In this document: piece by piece, positions 1-9,095 of the stretch | Layout of the letters: every line of letters starts with the position of its first letter | Numbering within the stretch: the stretch's first letter is position 1 | Assembly (NCBI GenBank): GCA_964452645.1 | Contig: CAYVMO010000001.1 | Span: 177,970 to 241,969, forward strand | Direction: 5' to 3' | Length of the DNA stretch: 64,000 nucleotides | Source: CAYXTW01 sp964452645 | GTDB lineage: Bacteria > Zixibacteria > MSB-5A5 > GN15 > PGXB01 | Notes under the pieces: model-generated | Told to the model about the DNA's origin: nothing | Databases searched by the model: none | The model's input: the letters and a program-made list of their open reading frames with translations, nothing else | Made by a program: the position numbers and the translations under genes

Positions 1-1
1 C

Positions 2-2794
2 GGTGACGGCCCGGAAAACTCAAGGATCGACTGCGGCGAAATCTATCATTTCGCCAGACCCGATACGTTTTCCACAGTGGTTGAATTGAGCGATGTAATC
101 GCCGATGCGACGATTTTCGGTTCTGAGGCCTATGAAAATCTGGGGGTTTACATCATTAGAACCGCCGATTTGAACAATGATTCAGTATCTGATATTATTG
201 TGGCCGCATTATTGGCCGATTATGAATTGACTATAGACGCGGGAAAAGTGTTTGTCATTAACGGCACAGCTTTTGGTAACACTGATTCGGAAGGTGATGC
301 CGTCGATGATAATTGTGATAATTGCCCGGATATTTCTAACCCGCTTCAGGAAGATTCTGATGGTGACGGTGTGGGCGATTCCTGCGATAATTGCTTGACA
401 TCGGCCAACCCCGATCAAACCGACACTGATGGTGACGGAATGGGTGATGCCTGCGACGGTTGTCTCGGACAGCAGGGTGATTGGTGCGGAAATGCATACT
501 GGGAGGCTTCATCGGGCAAGTTCCCGAATGAGATTTGTCCGGAATGGATATTAATTAATTCTGCCGATGTCGAAGTGCCGACGCTATCCGGTGGTGATCT
601 GGTTATCAGTACATCCGATATTGGAGAGCGAATGATCTATGTCCATGATACCGATGTCGTCTCTGTCCCGGATACGCTGTTGATGGAATTTAGGATGAGA
701 AGGATTTCGGGAACCAGCCCCGATCCTGTTCGCCAACCGGCTGGTTTGGTTTATTACTCAAAACCGGATTCCGGCAATGTTCTCTATATTGGAAAGGACT
801 CAATATTTATCTGGTCCGATTATGAAGTGATTGGTGGTCTGGCTGAGGTCGATACGGATGATGATTTTCATACGTATCGAGTTGAGGCTACCAGTTTAGG
901 TGATGTATATGTCTATTACGATGATGTTCTGACCCTTAGCGGGCAAACCATTGCCTTTCCGACCAGCAGCCCTCCATTTATTTATTGGGGCGATCCTTCC
1001 CTGCTTGATTATGGCGAATCGCACTGGAAATATTTCAAGCACAACGCCTATGCTTTTGATACCGATTTTGATGGTGATGGAATCTACGATTCCTGCGACA
1101 ACTGCCCCATGGTGTACAATCCCGATCAGCAGGATACCGATGGCGACGGTACCGGGGACCTATGCGAGGGGGCAATCGTTGTCACCAATCTGGATGATTC
1201 AGGTGCAGGCTCATTACGGTGGGCGATTGATTCGGCCAACACCGATCCGGCGCAAAACTATATCGAATTCGCGGTTTCAGGGACAATTATGCCCGATTCT
1301 GCCTTTCCGGCCCTGACAGATTCTGCCGGGACTTTGATTTTTGGTTCAACGTCTCCCGGTAAAGCCAAGTCGGTTGTAATTGACGGGAGTAATGTGCCAA
1401 TAGGTATGATCGGGCTTACGATTAATAGTCCGAATAATACTATTGAAGGTTTAGAGATCAGAGATTGCATAGATTACGGAATTTTACTTGAAGGTCAAAC
1501 GTGTAGGAATAACTTGATTATTAATAACACTATTACACTTAATCGCCTGGGTGGAATATATTTAAAGGATACCGCGAGTTCCAATCAAATAGGCGGATAT
1601 TCCGCTGGCGAGGCTAATGAGCTGTCTCAAAATGGGCGGGGTCTTAGAATTAGTGTTGATGCCGATTTCAACAGAATTATTGGAAATCAAATAGGCCCCA
1701 CAAGCACGCTTATGCGCAACGGTATCGAGATGTTTGCATCATCATATAATTTAATTGATTCGAACACTATATTTGGAAATGAAAAAGGTATCAACCTCTC
1801 CTTCTTCTCTCTTTATAATACAATAACAAGAAATCAAGTTTATCAAAATGACTCTTTGGGAATTGATTTGGATGATGATGGCGTAACGGCTAACGATCCG
1901 GGAGATTCTGATTTTGGCTCAAATGATCTTCTAAATTTCCCCGAAATCGATTCGGTTTATATGAATCCCGATAGTTCGTTCACCGTAAAGGGAACAGCTG
2001 CAGGAAACGTGCGAATTGAGTTTTTTGTCGCTCATCCAGCTGGCGATTCAACCCGCCCGGCGAATTTTAGCGGCCATGGTGAGGCCTACTCTTACTTGGG
2101 CTACACGACCTGTAATCTCGCCGGTGCTTTTACGTATGTTGTCCCGGCCTCGGCGGGTCAGTTAAGTCAGATAACTGCGACTGCCACCGATACGCTCGGG
2201 AATACTTCGGAATTTAGCGAAAACTTTACTCTAATTCCGGCGACGCTTATTATTGTCGGTTACTCGACGCCGAATTCAATCAGCCTTACAGTAACAGATC
2301 CGGAAGGGTATTATATCGGTAGGGATGCTGACGACGTCCTCTCGCAGACTTTATTTCCGGCGACCTACACCGAGGCGGCCAATGACTCTATTTTTATAGA
2401 TTATCCGAAACTTGGAACGTACACCATAAGTGTCATCACTGAAACAGGAGCCTCGATGCGTACGACGTACGGAGTTGGAATACGGATTGACGGCTCCGAA
2501 GAAAATGTGGTAGTTGTCGACAGGGATTTGCCACCGCCCGGAGAGAGTGATGACTATGATTACGAGGTCGAGGAGAATTGGCATTATATCAATGGCGATG
2601 CCAACCGTGATTCGACCCTGAACATCTTTGATATCACGTTTATTATTACATATCTGTATCTTGAGGGGGAGGCCCCCTGGCCGGTGCATGCCGCCGATGC
2701 CAACTGCGATCTGGTCGTCAATATTTTTGATATAACGTATTTAATCAATTATCTGTACCGCGAAGGCGAAGAACCGTGCTATCTGGGGGAATAG
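2..2794 (+). CDS. Exported mosaic protein: FG-GAP, thrombospondin type 3, beta-helix, dockerin (5' partial)
   Basis: The frame is open from base 2, so the gene starts upstream of the window; the GTG at 77 is only the first internal start codon. About 930 residues are visible. In order: an FG-GAP-like stretch (LNNDSVSDIIVAALL), two calcium-binding thrombospondin type 3 repeats (DSDGDGVGDSCDNC style), a jelly-roll/LamG-like region, a third TSP3 repeat (DTDFDGDGIYDSCDNC), a parallel beta-helix region opening with TNLDDSGAGSLRWAID, and a C-terminal dockerin-like pair of Ca-binding helices (two NIFDIT motifs) in the last 65 residues. It is probably a secreted or surface-attached protein. Its substrate is unknown. 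A terminator follows directly. Confidence 0.85.
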   Translation, partial: GDGPENSRIDCGEIYHFARPDTFSTVVELSDVIADATIFGSEAYENLGVYIIRTADLNNDSVSDIIVAALLADYELTIDAGKVFVINGTAFGNTDSEGDAVDDNCDNCPDISNPLQEDSDGDGVGDSCDNCLTSANPDQTDTDGDGMGDACDGCLGQQGDWCGNAYWEASSGKFPNEICPEWILINSADVEVPTLSGGDLVISTSDIGERMIYVHDTDVVSVPDTLLMEFRMRRISGTSPDPVRQPAGLVYYSKPDSGNVLYIGKDSIFIWSDYEVIGGLAEVDTDDDFHTYRVEATSLGDVYVYYDDVLTLSGQTIAFPTSSPPFIYWGDPSLLDYGESHWKYFKHNAYAFDTDFDGDGIYDSCDNCPMVYNPDQQDTDGDGTGDLCEGAIVVTNLDDSGAGSLRWAIDSANTDPAQNYIEFAVSGTIMPDSAFPALTDSAGTLIFGSTSPGKAKSVVIDGSNVPIGMIGLTINSPNNTIEGLEIRDCIDYGILLEGQTCRNNLIINNTITLNRLGGIYLKDTASSNQIGGYSAGEANELSQNGRGLRISVDADFNRIIGNQIGPTSTLMRNGIEMFASSYNLIDSNTIFGNEKGINLSFFSLYNTITRNQVYQNDSLGIDLDDDGVTANDPGDSDFGSNDLLNFPEIDSVYMNPDSSFTVKGTAAGNVRIEFFVAHPAGDSTRPANFSGHGEAYSYLGYTTCNLAGAFTYVVPASAGQLSQITATATDTLGNTSEFSENFTLIPATLIIVGYSTPNSISLTVTDPEGYYIGRDADDVLSQTLFPATYTEAANDSIFIDYPKLGTYTISVITETGASMRTTYGVGIRIDGSEENVVVVDRDLPPPGESDDYDYEVEENWHYINGDANRDSTLNIFDITFIITYLYLEGEAPWPVHAADANCDLVVNIFDITYLINYLYREGEEPCYLGE

Positions 2795-2819
2795 CAGGAT
2801 TTAATCCCGATAAAGAGCG

Positions 2820-2855
2820 AAAAGCCCCGTCGTTTTGACCGAACGGGGCTTTTTT
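2820..2855 (+). terminator. Rho-independent terminator after the mosaic surface protein
   Basis: AAAGCCCCGT at 2821-2830 pairs with ACGGGGCTTT starting at 2843 across a 12-base loop. A run of T follows to 2855. It lies 26 bases after the stop of the upstream gene, as expected for an intrinsic terminator. Confidence 0.85.
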
Positions 2856-3006
2856 ATTGACAAAATCGATATTTTTATTATTTTCTAAAGGTGACTTAAC
2901 AATGAGGACTTGGCGCCTGACTGACCGTTTTCCCGCCATTAGACTGTACGTCAAGTGTCAACCGGACTAAGTAATTAACGTTTTTATGACGAATAGGATT
3001 ATATCT

Positions 3007-4920
3007 ATGAAAATATTGATTACAATCGTGGTTGCACTTGTACTTTTGGCAGTAATTCCTGATACACTATTGGCGCAGGAGCATACCGTCGGATTGTTTA
3101 TCTATGATTCGTCCTCGTACGATGGGTATACGCTCTTTTGCCCGATGCCGTCGACAACGACCTATCTTATAGATAATTACGGAAGGCTGGTTCATTCCTG
3201 GGAAGGTACTGCCCAGCCCAGATTATCGGTCTACCTGCGGGAAAACGGAAATCTGTTGCGAACGATCCAGGTAACCGGAAGCGGCGGCGAAATCGGCGGC
3301 GGATTCCAGGAAGTAGCCTGGGACGGAACGGTTATCTGGGAATATCAATATTACAGTGATAATTATCTTCAACATCATGATATAGAACCGTTGCCCAACG
3401 GCAACGTTCTGGTGCTGGCCTGGGAAAACAAGAGCCGTGCCGAAGCGATCGACGCGGGACGAGATCCGTCTTTTCTTAACGGCGATGTACTATCACCCGA
3501 ACATGTAGTAGAAGTCGCAGGGAATGATTCGATCGGCCATGAAATAGTCTGGGAATGGCATCTCTGGGATCATCTGATACAGGATTTCGATTCGACGAAG
3601 GATAATTATGGTATTGTCGCGGATCATCCGGAATTGATGGATATCAATTTCGCCAAGAGACCGATTGCCGATTGGAATCATGCCAATGCAGTGGCTTACA
3701 ATCCGGAATTGGATCAAATTATCATCTGCAGCCATGCTCTGGAAGAAATATGGGTAATCGACCATAGTACCACCACCGAGGAGGCGGCCGGTCATACCGG
3801 TGGGAATAGCGGGATGGGCGGCGATATTCTGTATCGCTGGGGAAATCCGCAAGGTTATCGGGCCGGAGATGAGAGCGATAAAAAGTATTACGGTCAACAT
3901 GATGCCCATTGGGTGCCTGACGGTTATCCCGGTGCGGGAAATATTTTGGTCTTCAATAATGGTCGGGATCGTCCGGATGCACAATATTCGACGATAGAAG
4001 AAATTACGCCGCCGATCGACAGTAACGGCAACTATCTCCGGCCGGCTTCGGGAAATCCATACGGCCCTGACAGCACAACCTGGAATTATACCGCCGATCC
4101 GCCCGAAGATTTATATTCGGAAAATATCTCGGGATGCCAGCGGTTGCCCAACGGCAATACCCTGATTTGCTCCGGCGACGATGGTACGTTTCTCGAAGTA
4201 ACTCCCGCGGGGGATATCGTTTGGAAATATATCAATCCGATTTCGGGATCCGGGCCTTTGGCCCAGGGGGATCCCCCGACCGGCGCCATCAATATATTCA
4301 AATGTCGTCGTTATTCTCCCGATTTTCCCGGTTTGCAGGGACATGATCTGACGCCTTCCGGCCAACTGGAAATCTACCCGATAACTGTCTCCGGGACGCA
4401 GCATGCACCATTGATACCCAATACCGATGATACCGTATTTATAACCGCCTCGGTAGAAAGTAATGGTCATATTACGCTCGTCCGATTGTACTATAACAAT
4501 GGCGGCGGATACGATTCTTTGACTATGTTCGACGATGGGCATCATAATGATGGACCGGCCGATGACGGTACTTACGGCGCCGCTATTTCTCCTCAGCCGC
4601 CTGGGACTAAAGTATTGTATTATCTGAAAGCCGAAGATGATCTCGGGTCATCTGTCATCGATCCGCCTTTGGCCGATGAAATAACGTACAATTATAGCGT
4701 TATCTCGGCAGATTTTATTTGCGGCGATTCGAATGGCGATGAAGCGCTGAACATTTTTGATATCACCTATATAATCGCCTATCTCTATTTGGACGGCCCC
4801 TCGCCGGAGCCGATCGAGTCGGCTGATGTCAACGTCGACGATGCGGTAAATATATTCGACGCGACTTATATGATATCTTATCTTTACCTAAGCGGTCCTC
4901 CGCCCTGCGAGCCGGAATAA
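3007..4920 (+). CDS. Exported arylsulfotransferase (ASST) family protein with C-terminal dockerin module
   Basis: Arylsulfotransferase-fold beta-propeller protein. The family moves sulfate between phenolic esters through a histidine intermediate. The ATG at 3007 is preferred over the in-frame ATG at 2986 because AGGA (2995-2998) sits 8 bases before it and the product then opens with a clean signal peptide (MKILITIVVALVLLAVIP, cleaved near LLAQ). The mature part shows family signatures: HHDIEPLPNGNVLVL, DWNHANAV (about residues 222-229) and QHDAHWVPDG (about 297-306), whose histidines are candidates for the active site. The last ~65 residues carry two dockerin-like repeats (NIFDITYIIAYLY and NIFDATYMISYLY), as in the upstream gene. 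The actual sulfate donor and acceptor cannot be read from sequence. Length 637 residues. Confidence 0.85.
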   Translation: MKILITIVVALVLLAVIPDTLLAQEHTVGLFIYDSSSYDGYTLFCPMPSTTTYLIDNYGRLVHSWEGTAQPRLSVYLRENGNLLRTIQVTGSGGEIGGGFQEVAWDGTVIWEYQYYSDNYLQHHDIEPLPNGNVLVLAWENKSRAEAIDAGRDPSFLNGDVLSPEHVVEVAGNDSIGHEIVWEWHLWDHLIQDFDSTKDNYGIVADHPELMDINFAKRPIADWNHANAVAYNPELDQIIICSHALEEIWVIDHSTTTEEAAGHTGGNSGMGGDILYRWGNPQGYRAGDESDKKYYGQHDAHWVPDGYPGAGNILVFNNGRDRPDAQYSTIEEITPPIDSNGNYLRPASGNPYGPDSTTWNYTADPPEDLYSENISGCQRLPNGNTLICSGDDGTFLEVTPAGDIVWKYINPISGSGPLAQGDPPTGAINIFKCRRYSPDFPGLQGHDLTPSGQLEIYPITVSGTQHAPLIPNTDDTVFITASVESNGHITLVRLYYNNGGGYDSLTMFDDGHHNDGPADDGTYGAAISPQPPGTKVLYYLKAEDDLGSSVIDPPLADEITYNYSVISADFICGDSNGDEALNIFDITYIIAYLYLDGPSPEPIESADVNVDDAVNIFDATYMISYLYLSGPPPCEPE

Positions 4921-4959
4921 TTATTTGCAGATAGATTGTACTAATCGGTCATGATTAAA

Positions 4960-6735
4960 TCAATAAAAGTACCAGATCGTCTCATAATCTTCAATTTTTT
5001 CGCCGATCGATTTCAGACGTTCGAGATAATCAAGGATGGGGACGTCGGTTCCAATATAATTTTTTTGCTCAAATATATTCTTATCCCAGGGATGAAATTC
5101 ATATACGCGAGAGCCGTTGGGAAGGATGGAAACCAGGTCGCGATGCTGCCGGGCGCGGAGGTAACTTTTACCCAGCCCGGGTACATTATATACTGCCTCA
5201 TCGGTACGGGTGAGACCCGGCAAAAGACGTGCTTCCTCATTTATTTCCTGAAGCAATCGTGCAATGGGAACAATATAGTCGAGCGTTTCGTTTTTGCCTT
5301 TGGTATTGAAAACATAATAAGATTCAATACCGATCTTTCTTAGAATCCTTCTCAGAAGCGCGCTTTCAAACCGTCGCGAAACGTAAAATGTATAAACCTG
5401 TTGATTAAAAACCGATATGCCCGCCTGACGCAGGCGTCTGACAGCCGCAGCCACGTCCGGGGTAACCTCATAGGGATGCTCTACATGCGTTACAATTGAT
5501 ATATCTCTCTTGCCCGGGACAATATATTTTTTCAATGTGGAAACCAATTCCTCGGTTATTCTCATCGGCACCGAAACCGGCGTTCGCGTGCCGATACGAA
5601 TGTGCTCGATAGTTTTAATTCTGGCCGTTTTTGCCAGAATTTTATCGATCGTGCGGCTGTTAAGCGCAAAAGGATCCCCTCCGGTTATCAGGAGTTCATG
5701 TATCGCCGGATGGTCGGCGATCCATGCCAGCGCCCGATTGATTTTTTCCGACGGAGCCAGCGCGTCAGTATCCATAACTCGTTCAATCTCCCAATTCCGC
5801 TGGCAATAGACACAGATCTGAGGGCAGGTATTGTACGGTTTTAAAATGGCGATAGCCGGATAACGCCTCGTTACACAATCGATCGGGGACGTATCCTGCT
5901 CAAGCATAAAATCGAAAGCGCACTCTTTTCGGCCGCGATTGGCTGCCATCACTTCTATATAATTGGCCGGCGGAAAGACCTGGGCCCGGAGGCAGCGATC
6001 TCCGCCGCGCTTATTATTGTCCATCAGTGATAAATAATACGGTGTGACTCCAAAAGGGAGTCTGGCATCAAGCGCCGCTTTGATATTATTTTTTTCTGTC
6101 GATGTCAGAGGCACCAATTTCTCGAGGAGTTTATTGTCTTTGACAACGTTTTTTACCTGCCACCGCCAGTTGTTCCAATCTTCCTCGGAGGCCCTGAGCA
6201 CGCTGCATATTTTCTTTTTCCGCGCCTTTCTGCGTTTAATGGCCCCTGGCATCAAACCGTCCTCATAGCGTGACATCCGCTCTTCCGCATAAGCCCATAT
6301 TTTGTCCAGTTCCCGCGAACGGGCGATGGCCGCCTTCCGTCCGGAAGCGGTTCTTATGTGTGCAATATCCGAAGGAGCCATACCAGGCCCGCGTCCCTGC
6401 ATACCCATAATGATATGAATCAACTCGGCGTAGAAAGCAGGCGTAAGGTCAGGACGGCGATTATCATGGGCGATATCAAAAATAGCCTTTACCACGCTGA
6501 ATCCGGCCATACGATCCGATTCCGGCCGAATAATCGACCGCATGGCCCGCGTGCAATCCCTGACTCGAACAATGCTGTTGACCGAAGGCTTATGGACATC
6601 ATCGAAGACGTCGAATTGATAACGCGTAACTCTCCTGAAAAGCCTCTCCCGGACTACTTCGAGGTTCCGGGAGGAGCGAGCCATACGTACAATATCCTCG
6701 CCTTCCTTTTTCAATTTTTCCGGCGTATATTTCAT
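4960..6735 (-). CDS. KamA-family radical SAM protein (lysine 2,3-aminomutase-like) with long N-terminal extension
   Basis: Radical S-adenosylmethionine enzyme of the lysine 2,3-aminomutase family. The iron-sulfur motif CPQICVYC gives C304-x3-C308-x2-C311. The glycine-rich SAM site TGGDPF follows at 351-356, and NVPGLGK (517-523) offers K523 as a candidate PLP-binding lysine. At 591 residues it is much longer than classical KamA (about 420). Roughly the first 200 residues are an extra, charged, helical region of no known function. The start has AGGA 9 bases upstream. The substrate (lysine, glutamate or a protein lysine) cannot be told from sequence. It stands alone, convergent with the arylsulfotransferase gene. 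Confidence 0.85.
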   Translation of the reverse strand: MKYTPEKLKKEGEDIVRMARSSRNLEVVRERLFRRVTRYQFDVFDDVHKPSVNSIVRVRDCTRAMRSIIRPESDRMAGFSVVKAIFDIAHDNRRPDLTPAFYAELIHIIMGMQGRGPGMAPSDIAHIRTASGRKAAIARSRELDKIWAYAEERMSRYEDGLMPGAIKRRKARKKKICSVLRASEEDWNNWRWQVKNVVKDNKLLEKLVPLTSTEKNNIKAALDARLPFGVTPYYLSLMDNNKRGGDRCLRAQVFPPANYIEVMAANRGRKECAFDFMLEQDTSPIDCVTRRYPAIAILKPYNTCPQICVYCQRNWEIERVMDTDALAPSEKINRALAWIADHPAIHELLITGGDPFALNSRTIDKILAKTARIKTIEHIRIGTRTPVSVPMRITEELVSTLKKYIVPGKRDISIVTHVEHPYEVTPDVAAAVRRLRQAGISVFNQQVYTFYVSRRFESALLRRILRKIGIESYYVFNTKGKNETLDYIVPIARLLQEINEEARLLPGLTRTDEAVYNVPGLGKSYLRARQHRDLVSILPNGSRVYEFHPWDKNIFEQKNYIGTDVPILDYLERLKSIGEKIEDYETIWYFY

Positions 6736-6950
6736 GATCTAATCCTGCACTTACCCCGCAATCAGCAAATAATGTCTAAATGAACCGGCGGATATATTGT
6801 CCACTTAATTATACAAAATTACTACCTGTAATTCAAGAGATAAACGTGATTTGTTGCCTCAAAATAGAATATGTCAACGTATAAACCTGAAAGAATTAAG
6901 GTTGCGAAATAACTTGTGGCTGAATTCGCCTGAGATTATTCCATCTAATT

Positions 6951-7235
6951 TTACTTATCTTTCAGATCGACTACGGTTGCACCCCAGGAGCCGCCACTGC
7001 CAGGCTCGTGACGATATGATGCCACCGCGGGATGGTTATCGAGAGCAGAATGAACAATCCGGCGCAGAACACCTTTGCCTTTGCCGTGAATAATTCGAAG
7101 GTGATAAATCTTTTTTTCCAGGCAGGCGTCGATATAATCCGGAATAAGCTGTTTTACCTCATCAGGTCTGAAGGTATGAAGGTCCAGGGTGCCGTCGATC
7201 GGCACTTCCGTAAAATCCTGAGATTCATCTGCCAT
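6951..7235 (-). CDS. Small Smr-domain protein
   Basis: A stand-alone Smr (small MutS-related) domain of 94 residues. The typical motifs are present: LDLH at 17-20, the HGKGKG loop at 50-55, and GATVV at 85-89. Smr domains bind branched DNA or RNA, and many have nuclease activity; stand-alone bacterial forms have been tied to RNA surveillance and mismatch-related functions. It is transcribed in the same direction as the response regulator 47 bases upstream and the KamA-like gene downstream, so a shared transcript is possible. Confidence 0.85.
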   Translation of the reverse strand: MADESQDFTEVPIDGTLDLHTFRPDEVKQLIPDYIDACLEKKIYHLRIIHGKGKGVLRRIVHSALDNHPAVASYRHEPGSGGSWGATVVDLKDK

Positions 7236-7282
7236 ATATTAAAATATCAGGATAGCTTTATGAATGGCAAGAAATAAACGAA

Positions 7283-7639
7283 TTATAAAAGATCATTGAG
7301 AAGCTGCTCGATGTCGGCCATCATGAATGGTTTATTAAGAAATCCGTCAGCCTTGGCTTTGACAAATTCCGAGTCTTCTTCATCGACCGAATATCCCGAT
7401 ATAACCACGACCGGTAATTTGGGCTGTTTTTCCTTGATGGCTTTGAGCAACTCCAAACCGGTCATTTTGGGCATCCGCATATCGGTGATAACCATGGAAT
7501 ATTTATCTTCACTGAGCTTTTGAAGCGCATCCTGGCCGTCAGTGGCGCGGAGAGCCTCATATTGAAACACTTCCAGCATTTCGACCAGAAGGCTCGACAT
7601 ATTGGGATTGTCATCGACAATAAGTATTTTCTTAGCCAT
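7283..7639 (-). CDS. Single-domain response regulator (CheY-like receiver)
   Basis: A receiver domain only, 118 residues with no output domain. The acidic pair D9-D10, phospho-acceptor D53 (TDMRMPKMTG), S81 in the switch position and K103 (NKPF) are all in place, so it should be phosphorylated by a histidine kinase and act by protein-protein contact. No kinase gene lies nearby, so the partner is unknown. It sits between hflX and the Smr gene on the same strand. Confidence 0.9.
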   Translation of the reverse strand: MAKKILIVDDNPNMSSLLVEMLEVFQYEALRATDGQDALQKLSEDKYSMVITDMRMPKMTGLELLKAIKEKQPKLPVVVISGYSVDEEDSEFVKAKADGFLNKPFMMADIEQLLNDLL

Positions 7640-7687
7640 CGTTAACCACTAATATACTAATAAGTTCGGCAGATGCAGGTCATTCCT

Positions 7688-8779
7688 TTACCTTGTCTTG
7701 CTGAAAAACATCTTTAACCTGACGGAAAGCTCCTGTTTCAGATTTTCCAGTCCGCTACCCTTAAGCGCTGAAATATAAAAACATGGTCGGTTCGGATTAT
7801 CCGCAGGCTTGTAATCCTGCACCGTATCCAGTTTGTTATATATCAAAAGGTTATCGATGTCGGCGGCGCCAATCTCGCGAAGGACCTTTTCGGTGGCCAC
7901 GATTTTTTCCTGATGATTCGGCTCGCTGATGCTGATCACATGGAGAAGCAAATCGGCCGAACTGACCTCTTCCAGCGTCGATTTGAACGAGGCGACCAGC
8001 TGATGCGGGAGTTTGTTTATAAAGCCGACCGTATCAGTAAAGAAAATCTTTTCCGGATAACCGGAAGACATCATGCGGGTCGTGGAATCGAGCGTCGTAA
8101 ACAGGGCATCGGCGGTGGCGACATCGGCTTTGGTCAGCCGGTTGAATAAGGTCGATTTGCCGGCGTTGGTATATCCGATGAGGGAGACTTTGAACATATC
8201 CTGCCGACTTTTTCTCTGGGTTTCTCTTTGTTGACCGAGCCGCTTGATTTCCTTTTTGAGATGCGATATTCTTTTCCGAACCTGTCGGCGGTCGGTTTCG
8301 AGCTGTGTTTCGCCCGGACCCTTAGCACCGATGCCGCCGTACTGCCGGCTGAAATGCGACCAGGCGCCGGTCAGACGGGGAAGCGTGTACTCCAGTTGAG
8401 CCAGTTCGACCTGAAGTTTGGCGGCCGCGGATCTGGCATGCAGGGCGAAAATATCGAGAATCAGGATCGAACGGTCGATTATTTTGACGCCCAGTTCCTC
8501 CTCAAGATTGCGCTGCTGGGCGGGCGAGAGCGGATCGTCGAAAATAACCAGATTAGTGCCGTTGCCGCTAATCTGTTCTTTTATCATCTGCACCATACCT
8601 TTGCCGACATAATACCGCGGATCGGGTGTACGTGTCTGGATGATACTATCGGTAATCGTACCGCCGGCCGATCTGGTTAACTCGGCCAGCTCATTGATCG
8701 ATTCCTGGACGGCTGTTTTATCGGTCGATTTTCGCGCCAGTCCGACCAGATATGCCTTCTCAATCGCCGGTTTTTCCAT
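7688..8779 (-). CDS. hflX: GTPase HflX, ribosome-associated
   Basis: HflX GTPase, which splits or rescues stalled and heat-damaged 70S ribosomes. Of 363 residues, the N-terminal HflX domain (TPDPRYYVGKG, about 51-61), the GTPase-linked GPGETQLETDRR motif (154-165) and a coiled linker precede the G domain: G1 GYTNAGKST at 202-210, G2 FTTLD at 227-231, G3 DTVGF at 249-253 and G4 NKLD. The frame stays open upstream to 9052, but those 91 codons run through a dispersed repeat and match no HflX; MEKPAIEKAYLVG is a normal family N-terminus. TATATT (8786-8791) lies 6 bases before this ATG, so the transcript may be leaderless. Confidence 0.92.
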   Translation of the reverse strand: MEKPAIEKAYLVGLARKSTDKTAVQESINELAELTRSAGGTITDSIIQTRTPDPRYYVGKGMVQMIKEQISGNGTNLVIFDDPLSPAQQRNLEEELGVKIIDRSILILDIFALHARSAAAKLQVELAQLEYTLPRLTGAWSHFSRQYGGIGAKGPGETQLETDRRQVRKRISHLKKEIKRLGQQRETQRKSRQDMFKVSLIGYTNAGKSTLFNRLTKADVATADALFTTLDSTTRMMSSGYPEKIFFTDTVGFINKLPHQLVASFKSTLEEVSSADLLLHVISISEPNHQEKIVATEKVLREIGAADIDNLLIYNKLDTVQDYKPADNPNRPCFYISALKGSGLENLKQELSVRLKMFFSKTR

Positions 8780-8901
8780 ATCGTAAATATAATCATCTTT
8801 TGTCAAAAACGTCCAGTTAATTTGGGGGTTTATGATAAATAGCAGGGGTGCGCCACACAATTTATTGTGGTTGATGTAAGTCCCCGCGCGCCAATAGAAA
8901 G

Positions 8902-9072
8902 GGCTTTGTTTCCGATTTTTGAAAATTTTTTCGCAGCGCAAAAAACAATCGTGCGCCGCGTATGTCACATGCGCCGCGTAATCCGGCAGATGTGGACATT
9001 TGCCGGACACGGTTACGCCTTGGGGGACAACAAGAAGGGCTTCGTTTCGCATATTTAAGGAATCCTTTTTTT
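8902..9072 (+). repeat. Composite dispersed repeat, copy 1 (modules A and B)
   Basis: Module A (8902-8931, GGCTTTGTTTCCGATTTTTG followed by AAAA and a T run) and module B (9038-9072, starting GGCTTCGTTTCGCATATTTA and ending in seven T). Between them are a GCGCCGCGTA direct repeat and a near-perfect palindrome, TCCGGCAGATGT-GG-ACATTTGCCGGA, at 8982-9007. Copies of A and B recur inverted at 12733-12822, and A plus the palindrome recurs at 63895-64000. With flanks it fills the 316-base gap between hflX and the next gene; no coding sequence is supported there. Confidence 0.75.
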
Positions 9073-9095
9073 ACAGTCTTATCCCCCCCAATTCG

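Noticed and set aside
8780..9052. Upstream extension of the hflX frame by 91 codons
   Set aside because: It runs through the dispersed repeat, is unlike any HflX N-terminus, and MEKPAIEKAYLVG at 8779 is a normal start.
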